DNA from: Planctomycetota bacterium
GTDB taxonomy: Bacteria > Planctomycetota > UBA1135 > UBA2386
Direction: 5' to 3'
Assembly: GCA_016873195.1 (NCBI GenBank)
Contig: VGXW01000010.1
Span: 1-37,558, forward strand
DNA length: 37,558 nucleotides
The position numbers and the translations under genes are program-made. This document shows, one piece after another, positions 31,938 to 37,558 of this stretch. Numbering within the stretch: position 1 is the first letter of the stretch; each line of letters begins with the position of its first letter. The notes beneath the pieces are model-generated. The model searched no databases. It worked only from the letters and a program-made list of their open reading frames with translations, and was not told the DNA's origin.

Positions 31938-32969
31938 TCACCCGCCGCGCTTGTGCATCTCGAGGTGCGGATTCGCGCGCAGTTGCGACTGCGGCAGCAG
32001 CGGCCGCCGGTGCGGATCGTGCGCGCGCCGTTCGGCGCCGCGGTCGTCGCGCGCGTGCCACAGCTCCGCGATCGTGCCGGCGAGTTCGGCGTCGCCGGCA
32101 CCGCCGCGCAGCAACGCGCGCAGGTCGGTGCCCTGTTCCGCGTAGAGGCAGCGGAACCACATGCCGTCGGCGGTCAGCCGCGAGCGGTCGCAGGTGGCGC
32201 AGAACGGCTGCGTCACCGACGCGATGATGCCGAACACGGTGCCGTCGCCGAGTTCGAAGCGCTCGGCCGGCGCGCTGTCGGTGCGGCGCAGCGCGCGGAT
32301 CGGCCCGAACCGGGCCTGCAGCAGTTCGAGCATGCGCGCGCGCGACACCACGCGGTCCATCGACCAGCGCGTCGCGCCGCCGACGTCCATGTACTCGATG
32401 AAGCGCAGCTCGGCGCCGATGCCGCGCGCGTAGTCGAGCAGCGCCGGCAGCTCGTGGTCGTTGACGCCGTCGATCACCACCGTGTCGAGCTTGAGCCCGG
32501 CGAAGCCGGCCGCGCGCGCCGCGGCGATGCCGTCGAGGACCCGGGCGAGGTCGTCGCGGCGCGACAGCCGGCGGAACGTGTCCGCGTCCAGCGTGTCGAG
32601 GCTCACCGTGACCCGGTGCAGGCCCGCCTGCCGCAGCGCGCCGGCCGACTCGCGCAGCAGCACGCCGTTGGTCGTCATCGCGAGCTCGCGCACGCCGGGC
32701 ACGCGCGCGAGCATGCCGGCGAGCACCGGCAGGTCCTGGCGCAGCAGCGGTTCGCCGCCGGTGAGACGCAGCTCGTCGACGCCGAGCGCGGCGAACACGG
32801 CGGCCAGGCGCGCGATCTCCTCGAAGCTCAGCACGTCGCCGCGCGGCAGCCAGCGGTAGCCGTCGTCGGGCATGCAGTACTGGCATCGCAGGTTGCAGCG
32901 GTCGGTCACCGACAGGCGCAGGTTGCGCAGCGGGCGGCCGTGGCGGTCCAGCAGGGCGGGCATCCGCAT
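31938..32969 (-). CDS. moaA: GTP 3',8-cyclase, molybdenum cofactor biosynthesis
   Basis: 343 residues. The radical-SAM cluster is Cys25-x3-Cys29-x2-Cys32 (CNLRCQYC), with the GGEP SAM-binding motif. The second 4Fe-4S cluster in the C-terminal part is CATCDRSRL...WFRC. The C-terminal di-glycine (RGG) needed for catalysis is present. It converts GTP to 3',8-cyclo-GTP, the first step of molybdopterin synthesis. No other moa genes lie in the window. Two starts are plausible: the ATG at 32969 and, if the -10-like TATGGT at 32970-32975 is used, the ATG at 32963. Confidence 0.95.
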   Translation of the reverse strand: MRMPALLDRHGRPLRNLRLSVTDRCNLRCQYCMPDDGYRWLPRGDVLSFEEIARLAAVFAALGVDELRLTGGEPLLRQDLPVLAGMLARVPGVRELAMTTNGVLLRESAGALRQAGLHRVTVSLDTLDADTFRRLSRRDDLARVLDGIAAARAAGFAGLKLDTVVIDGVNDHELPALLDYARGIGAELRFIEYMDVGGATRWSMDRVVSRARMLELLQARFGPIRALRRTDSAPAERFELGDGTVFGIIASVTQPFCATCDRSRLTADGMWFRCLYAEQGTDLRALLRGGAGDAELAGTIAELWHARDDRGAERRAHDPHRRPLLPQSQLRANPHLEMHKRGG

Positions 32970-33007
32970 ACCATACCGCCGGTCCGGGCGGCGGCGCAGC
33001 GGCGCGG

Positions 33008-34762
33008 TCATTCGGGCAGGCGGGCGGCGAGGCGGCGCAGGCGCGCGAGGTCGCGCGGTCCCGGCGGCTCGCCCGCGACGGGATCGATCGGTGGGGCCGG
33101 CAGGTCGAAGGCGCGCTGCAGCGCCCAGGCGATCGCCTGCCGCGCGTGCGGCGGCGTCGCCGGCGCGGCGAGCAGATCGATCAGCTCGGCGGCCACCCCG
33201 CGGCGCGGCAGGCGCACGAGCGCGTTCAGCAGCCGGTGGTCGACCGGGGCCTGCCGCAGCGCGGCGGCGAGCGCGGGGCCGCCGCGGCGCGCGAGGTCGA
33301 GCGCCCAGGTCTCGGTGCGCTGCGCGTTCGCCTCGATCGTGCGGACCATCGCGGCGATGTCGCGGTCGTATTCGCGGCCGAACGCGAGCGTGACGACGAG
33401 CTGCATCACGCCCTCGTGGTCGGCGAGGTCGAGGCAGGTGCCCCGGCCGGCGCGCGCGATGCGGGCGAAGCACTCCCGCGTGTCGTCGCCGGCCGCGCCG
33501 GGCGACACGACGAGCGCGTGCACGAAGGACCGCCCGTCCGCCGCGAAGGCGCGCACGTCGGCCAGCAACCGTGCCTGGTCGTCGTCGTGCGGCGGCGCGT
33601 CGCCGGCCAGCACCACGACGCGGCGCGTGCCGTGCTGCCAGGGCTGCGCGAACGCGGCGCCGAGCCCGGCGCGCACGTCCTCGGCACGGTCGCCGCCCCC
33701 GTCGGCACCCACCGAGTGCACGAAGTTCGCGGCGCGCCAGAAGTCGGGGCCGAGCGGGATCTCGCGCACGAGGTAGGCCTCGCGCGGGCTCCGGTCGCGG
33801 TAGGTCACGAGGCCGACGCGCGCGTCGGGCACCAGCGCGCGCAGCACGGCCAGCAGCTGCACGATGGTGTTCCTGGTGTCGTGGATGGCGCGCCCCATCG
33901 AGCCCGTGCTGTCGAACACGAACACGATCTCGAGCCCGCTCTTGCGCAGCTCGCCGACCGTCCGGCGGAAGCCGCTCGAGCCCGGCACCGGTGCTTCGCC
34001 GCCGCCGCGGCCCGGGGCCCGCGCGATGCGCGGGTTGCCGGCGAACCGGTCGGACGCCGCGCCGGGCGCGGGTTCGGCGGGTTCCGCGGCGGGCTCCGCC
34101 TCGGGCAGCGGTGGCAGCTCGAGCGGCGGCAGGTCGTTCTCGGGCTCCGGCGGTTCCACGAGGACCTCGGGCGGCGGCGGGCTGCCTGCACCGGCCGCTG
34201 CCGTGCCGTCGCCGAGCACGATCGCCGCCGTGGCCGGGGCGCGGCCGCCCGACCCGGTCTGCGGCAGCCAGAACCACAGCAGCAGCAGCAGCAGGCCGTG
34301 CAGCAGCAGCGATGCGCCGAGCCACGGCGCGCGGCGCAGTTCCTGCGCGACGAGGTCCGCGAACGTCGTCTCGGCGAAACGGTGCGCCGCGGCCCACGCG
34401 CGGACCGCCGCGAGCCGCCGCGCGCGGGCGGCCTGCCGCATGGCGGGCAGCGGCACCACGAGCGCCAGTCCGGCGTCGGGCACGACCACGGCCTCGTCGG
34501 CGCCGAGGCGCAGCACGTCGCCGATCTGCAACCGCGCCTGCGCCACGACTTCGCCGTTGCGTCGGGTGCCGCCGGGGCTGCCGAGGTCCTCGAGGTCGAC
34601 GCCGCCGGCCTGCACGCGGAGTCGCGCGTGGTGCGGCGCGGCGCCGGCCCCGAGGCGCAGGTCGCAGTCCTCGGCCGAACCGAGCACGTAGTCGCGCCCC
34701 GGCTCGAGCGCGTGGTCCTGGCCGAAAAGGCGCAGGGCGATCGGGGTGGGAACCGGTTCCAC
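33008..34762 (-). CDS. FHA domain - TM - von Willebrand factor A domain protein
   Basis: 584 residues from GTG at 34762. N-terminal FHA domain (about 5-95: YVLGSAEDCDLRL, PHHARL, LEDLGSPGGTRRNGE) should bind phospho-threonine partners in the cytoplasm. A transmembrane helix (LLLHGLLLLLLWFWLP, about 162-178) follows, then a long Pro/Glu/Ala linker (about 185-280) and a VWA domain (about 285-475) with the metal site DSTGSM, a Thr in LVTYRDRS and Asp in VVVLAGDAPPHDD. A helical tail (about 500-584) ends it. The upstream ATG at 34861 would overlap rsmD; GTG at 34762 sits 8 nt after TACACC, a -10-like box, and begins at the FHA fold. Confidence 0.82.
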   Translation of the reverse strand: MEPVPTPIALRLFGQDHALEPGRDYVLGSAEDCDLRLGAGAAPHHARLRVQAGGVDLEDLGSPGGTRRNGEVVAQARLQIGDVLRLGADEAVVVPDAGLALVVPLPAMRQAARARRLAAVRAWAAAHRFAETTFADLVAQELRRAPWLGASLLLHGLLLLLLWFWLPQTGSGGRAPATAAIVLGDGTAAAGAGSPPPPEVLVEPPEPENDLPPLELPPLPEAEPAAEPAEPAPGAASDRFAGNPRIARAPGRGGGEAPVPGSSGFRRTVGELRKSGLEIVFVFDSTGSMGRAIHDTRNTIVQLLAVLRALVPDARVGLVTYRDRSPREAYLVREIPLGPDFWRAANFVHSVGADGGGDRAEDVRAGLGAAFAQPWQHGTRRVVVLAGDAPPHDDDQARLLADVRAFAADGRSFVHALVVSPGAAGDDTRECFARIARAGRGTCLDLADHEGVMQLVVTLAFGREYDRDIAAMVRTIEANAQRTETWALDLARRGGPALAAALRQAPVDHRLLNALVRLPRRGVAAELIDLLAAPATPPHARQAIAWALQRAFDLPAPPIDPVAGEPPGPRDLARLRRLAARLPE

Positions 34763-34770
34763 GGCGAACA

Positions 34771-34776
34771 GGTGTA
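34771..34776 (-). promoter_or_regulatory. -10-like box before the FHA-VWA gene
   Basis: TACACC on the minus strand, 8 nt before the GTG at 34762. Confidence 0.3.
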
Positions 34777-34859
34777 GCGCGGCGGGCCGGCGGGGTTGCC
34801 ATGGTTGCAACGGAACCGCGGGACGGCCACCATGGCGGCCGTCCCCTCCAGCGGCGACC

Positions 34860-35543
34860 ATGAGCCTCAAGATCATCGGCGGCGTCTACGGCGGCCGCGT
34901 GCTGCGTTCGGTGCGCGGGCTCGGTACCCGCCCGCTGCTCGGGCAGGTCCGCGAGGCCGTGTTCAACATCCTGGCCGACGCGGTGCCGGACGCGCTCGTC
35001 TGGGACCTGTTCGCCGGCACGGGCGCGTCGGGCATCGAGGCGCTGTCGCGCGGCGCCACGCGCGTGCTGTTCTGCGAGAAGAACGGCCGCGCGGTCGACG
35101 TGCTGAAGCAGAACCTGCACCTGCTCGGCCCCGATGCCGTCGATCGGTCGGTCGTGCTGCGCACCGACGCGTGGGACCCGCCCGTGATGCACCGGGCCGC
35201 GTTCGGGGCGAACCGCGCGGGCGCGGACCCGGAAGCGCCGAGCGACGCCGAGGTCGCGCCGGACCTCGTCTTCCTCGATCCGCCCTACCCGATGGTCGCC
35301 GAGGATCCGCTGAAGTCGATGGCGCGCGCGCGGCGGTTGCTCGACCGCACGGCGCGCGGCGGCTGCGTGATGTTCCACTTCGAGGCCGGCGTGCTCGACG
35401 AGGACGACTTCGACGACGACCTCGACGTCGACCTGCGCGAGTGGGGCAGCACCGCGATCGGGTTCCTGTGGCGCAAGGGCGAGGCGCCCGAGCGGCTGCA
35501 GCGGCGCTGGCAGCGCGAGGCCGAGCGGCAGGCGGAGGGTTGA
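34860..35543 (+). CDS. rsmD: 16S rRNA (guanine-N2)-methyltransferase
   Basis: 227 residues. It opens with IIGGVYGGRVLRSV and GTRPLLGQVREAVFNIL, typical of RsmD; SAM-binding motif I is LFAGTGASGIEALSRGA and catalytic motif IV is DPPY (Asp140). It methylates G966 of 16S rRNA in E. coli numbering. An acidic insert of about 35 residues (about 105-135: GANRAGADPEAPSDAEV) separates motifs and a charged tail of about 20 residues ends it. The first residues overlap the reverse-strand frame of the FHA-VWA gene only if that gene were given its longer start. Confidence 0.93.
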   Translation: MSLKIIGGVYGGRVLRSVRGLGTRPLLGQVREAVFNILADAVPDALVWDLFAGTGASGIEALSRGATRVLFCEKNGRAVDVLKQNLHLLGPDAVDRSVVLRTDAWDPPVMHRAAFGANRAGADPEAPSDAEVAPDLVFLDPPYPMVAEDPLKSMARARRLLDRTARGGCVMFHFEAGVLDEDDFDDDLDVDLREWGSTAIGFLWRKGEAPERLQRRWQREAERQAEG

Positions 35544-35559
35544 GGCCGGGCCGGCGGCG

Positions 35560-36765
35560 CTACTTGCCCGGCTCGCCGATCTGGATCTGCAGGTGCATCT
35601 GCCGGCGCCCGTCGCTGGCCGAATCGATCCACAACTGGAAGCGCTGGTTGCCTTCCTCGACGCGGCTGAGCGGCGCGGCGATTGCGGGCCCGCACTCATT
35701 CTCGGTCACGAAGAAGTCGCCGCGCAGATCGAACGGAATGCCGGTCATGCCGCCGAGCGGGAACACGAAGAACAGCTTCGGCAGCACTTCGGGCCGCTGC
35801 GCGTTGAGCTGCCGCAGCATCTCCTGCTCGGCGCGCTCCTCGAACGGGTCGAACGACGGCCGCACGCGGATCAGCCGCGTGAGGCCGCCGAGGCGCTCGC
35901 TCTGCTGCAGCGCCGGGGCGACGAACGCGCGCACGGTGTCCAGCGTGCGCCCCTGCAGGCGGCCCTTGCCGAGCAGGTTGGAGGTGAGCCGCAGGTCGGC
36001 GCCGACCTCGGGGTCGTGGAACGACAGGCGGTCGTGGTCGCGCAGGTCGAGCAGCACCTCGGCGAAGGCGTGCAGCTCGTTCGCCTCGTCGAGCACGCGG
36101 CCCACGAGCGCGTCGTGCTCGCGCGCCGGCCTGCCCTCGAGCTGGGCGAGGTGCCGGTTGGCCGAACCGAAACGCTGTTCGAACTGCCGCGCGGCCTCGA
36201 CGGCAACCGCAGCCGCGGTCAGCGGCTGCGCCACGGCGAACATCGCCGGCGACGGCATGCCCGAGCTCGGCTCCTGGGGGAAAGACCTCGCGGGGCCACC
36301 GATCGCGATCCGGTCGCCGGCGACGCTGGCCGCATCGGGCCGCGGCCTCAGGCCACCGGGGCCCGCATCGTGCTGCGCGACCACCTGGCCGGCATCCGGG
36401 CGAACGGCGTCCGGCCGGCCGGCGTCGTTGCGCAGCCACGTCGCGGCGAACAGCACCGCGGCGGCCGCTGCCGCGCCGGTCAACGCGTAGCGCACCTTCG
36501 TGAGCGCCGGCACGGGCTCGTGGAACACGGCTTCGGGCGTGCCTTCGCCGGCGCGGATGCGTTCGAACAGCTGCTCGCGGAAACCCTCGCTGACGCGCGT
36601 GCGCGGCAGCTGCAGCACCAGTTGCTGGGCGGCCTGCAGTTCGGCCCAGAAGCGGGCGCAACCTCCGCAGGCGTCGACGTGCTGCATCACGATCGTGCGC
36701 CGGCCGGACGGCAGCCGGCCGTCGAGGCACTGCGACAGTTCGTAGCGGCAGGTGGTGCAGTTCAT
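35560..36765 (-). CDS. Zinc-containing anti-sigma factor with large C-terminal domain
   Basis: 401 residues. The N-terminal ZAS/zf-HC2 domain has His29-x3-Cys33-x2-Cys36 (HVDACGGC) plus the upstream CTTC. A single transmembrane helix (about 92-111: LTGAAAAAAVLFAATWL) follows. The remaining 290 residues are extracytoplasmic, with a helical stretch (about 185-270) and a beta-rich tail. The gene starts 6 bp after the ECF sigma gene on the same strand. It should bind and inhibit that sigma and release it on a signal. The large periplasmic portion is unusual for anti-sigma factors and is the likely sensor. Confidence 0.85.
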   Translation of the reverse strand: MNCTTCRYELSQCLDGRLPSGRRTIVMQHVDACGGCARFWAELQAAQQLVLQLPRTRVSEGFREQLFERIRAGEGTPEAVFHEPVPALTKVRYALTGAAAAAAVLFAATWLRNDAGRPDAVRPDAGQVVAQHDAGPGGLRPRPDAASVAGDRIAIGGPARSFPQEPSSGMPSPAMFAVAQPLTAAAVAVEAARQFEQRFGSANRHLAQLEGRPAREHDALVGRVLDEANELHAFAEVLLDLRDHDRLSFHDPEVGADLRLTSNLLGKGRLQGRTLDTVRAFVAPALQQSERLGGLTRLIRVRPSFDPFEERAEQEMLRQLNAQRPEVLPKLFFVFPLGGMTGIPFDLRGDFFVTENECGPAIAAPLSRVEEGNQRFQLWIDSASDGRRQMHLQIQIGEPGK

Positions 36766-36771
36766 CGTGGC

Positions 36772-37332
36772 TCAGACCTTGATCAGACGACTCACGAGCG
36801 ACTGGAAGCGCTGGCGCGCGCGGAACAGGCGGGTCGAGACCGTCTTGACCGGACAGCCCATCACGGCCGCCGCGTCCTCGTAGCTCATCCCTTCAACTTC
36901 GCAGAGCAGGAAGGCCTCCCGGAACTTGGCCGGCAGCTGTTCGATCGCGCGCTCGATCGCCTGGTTCGCCTCGCGCGTCTCGGCGATCTGGTCCGGGCGC
37001 GCGCCGCCGGCGTCCATCGGCGTGAACGGCTGGTCCTCGTCCTTCTGCAGGTCGCGGAACAGGCTCAGCTTGAACTTGCGCCGCCGCAGCTGGTCGAGGC
37101 AGAGGTTGCGCGCGACGCGGAACAGCCACGGCCGGAAGGCGGCCGTCGGCACCTGGTTCAGGTGCCGGAACAGCGCGAGGAAAGCGTCCTGCGCGACGTC
37201 CTCGGCCGCCGTCGGATCGCCGAGCAGCCGCGTCGCGTAGGCCTTGAGGCTGTCCGCGTGCTCGGCCAGCGCACGATGGTAGGCGACCATCGTGACCGGG
37301 TCGGGCTGGTATTCCTGGGCCTGCTTGACCAT
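36772..37332 (-). CDS. ECF RNA polymerase sigma factor
   Basis: 186 residues from ATG at 37332. Region 2 spans about residues 20-80 (DPTAAEDVAQDAFLALFRHL, WLFRVARNLCLDQLRRR), and region 4 spans about 125-180 (IEQLPAKFREAFLLCEVEGMSYEDAAAVMGCPVKTVSTRLFRARQ). No region 1 or 3 is present, as in ECF sigmas. The longer reading frame upstream is an unrelated Arg-rich artefact over another gene's end. With the downstream anti-sigma it forms a two-gene unit responding to an envelope signal. Confidence 0.93.
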   Translation of the reverse strand: MVKQAQEYQPDPVTMVAYHRALAEHADSLKAYATRLLGDPTAAEDVAQDAFLALFRHLNQVPTAAFRPWLFRVARNLCLDQLRRRKFKLSLFRDLQKDEDQPFTPMDAGGARPDQIAETREANQAIERAIEQLPAKFREAFLLCEVEGMSYEDAAAVMGCPVKTVSTRLFRARQRFQSLVSRLIKV

Positions 37333-37373
37333 GGGACGGGCGGCGGAGCGGGAGAGCCGCGCGCGAATCTCGA

Positions 37374-37558
37374 TCAGCCGATCTTCAGTTCGATCTGCTC
37401 GCAGGACTCGGGGGCGCGGGCCTTCTTCGCCTTCTTGCTCTTCTTCTTGCCCTCGAGCTTGACCTTCCTGGCCTCGGCCTTCTTCAGGGGCGCGATCTCG
37501 ACGGTGCACTCCCCGCACTTCTCCTGGCAGGACTCGCCGCACGGCTCGCTGGGCTTGG
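37374..37558 (-). CDS. C-terminal end of a Cys/Lys-rich protein, cut by the window edge
   Basis: The minus-strand frame runs from the right edge to the TGA at 37374-37376, giving 60 residues. It contains four closely spaced Cys (C-x3-C-x3-C-x2-C pattern), then a Lys-rich stretch (KKKSKKAKKA), and a final Cys before a short acidic end. The codon choice (AAG, GAG, CTC) looks real. The gene lies 41 bp upstream of the sigma gene and may be in its operon. I do not recognise the family; the Cys group could bind zinc. Confidence 0.6.
   Translation of the reverse strand, partial: KPSEPCGESCQEKCGECTVEIAPLKKAEARKVKLEGKKKSKKAKKARAPESCEQIELKIG

Noticed and set aside
36772-37542. Longer N-terminus for the ECF sigma factor
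   Set aside because: The extra residues are Arg/Glu-rich shadow of the Cys/Lys-rich gene in another frame; ATG at 37332 matches the sigma family start.
1-37558. tRNA, rRNA, CRISPR arrays, insertion sequences and attachment sites
   Set aside because: I looked for conserved tRNA arms, rRNA core sequences, regularly spaced repeats and transposase motifs and saw none.

Overview
This is a dense, very GC-rich bacterial window with 34 supportable protein genes (two cut by the window edges), no rRNA, tRNA, CRISPR or insertion sequence that I can see, and short intergenic gaps. The style suggests a deep-branching member of the Planctomycetota or a similarly GC-rich environmental lineage. The signs are an ECF sigma factor/zinc anti-sigma pair, large secreted proteins with carboxypeptidase-regulatory-like repeats, many poorly characterised exported proteins, an FHA-VWA protein and a sialidase-esterase fusion. 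This is inference from gene content; no marker gene in the window fixes the phylum.

Left part (1-6617): the 3' end of a large Ig-like repeat protein; a convergent gene for an exported EF-hand/iodothyronine-deiodinase-like protein with an in-frame TGA exactly at the family's selenocysteine position; an exported S9-type alpha/beta hydrolase; a microbial PARG-type protein; and an AbrB/MazE-Doc toxin-antitoxin pair with a palindromic operator.

Transport/signalling block (6694-11848): a sodium:solute (ActP-like) symporter with its DUF485 partner, transcribed divergently from a membrane sensor (single Cache, PAS) fused to a DUF294 nucleotidyltransferase and followed by a metallophosphoesterase. 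The two directions share a short control region with face-to-face promoters and an inverted repeat. I propose a ligand-sensing writer/eraser system that controls carboxylate uptake.

Central housekeeping and exported block (12072-24208): RsgA, an exported M24 aminopeptidase, ferritin, an exported propeller-like protein, a sugar-phosphate isomerase/epimerase, a porin, the sialidase-SGNH fusion, a PDZ-like protein, DUF445 and a duplicated DUF1579 protein. Next (24234-26498) come a proline racemase/4-hydroxyproline epimerase and a stand-alone MetE catalytic-domain-like methyltransferase.

Right part (26539-37558): an EF-hand/thioredoxin protein; a tightly overlapped four-gene run (M14 murein-amidase-like lipoprotein, two YejB/YejE-like permeases, a zinc-ribbon methyltransferase); MoaA; the FHA-VWA protein; RsmD; an anti-sigma/ECF sigma pair; and the end of a Cys/Lys-rich protein.

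Three window-wide patterns stand out. All nine signal-peptidase-I-type leaders place glutamine at the predicted +1 position. Several genes have a TA-type -10 element only 5-15 nt before the start codon, suggesting leaderless or near-leaderless mRNAs. Two exported thioredoxin-fold proteins carry EF-hand-like calcium loops.
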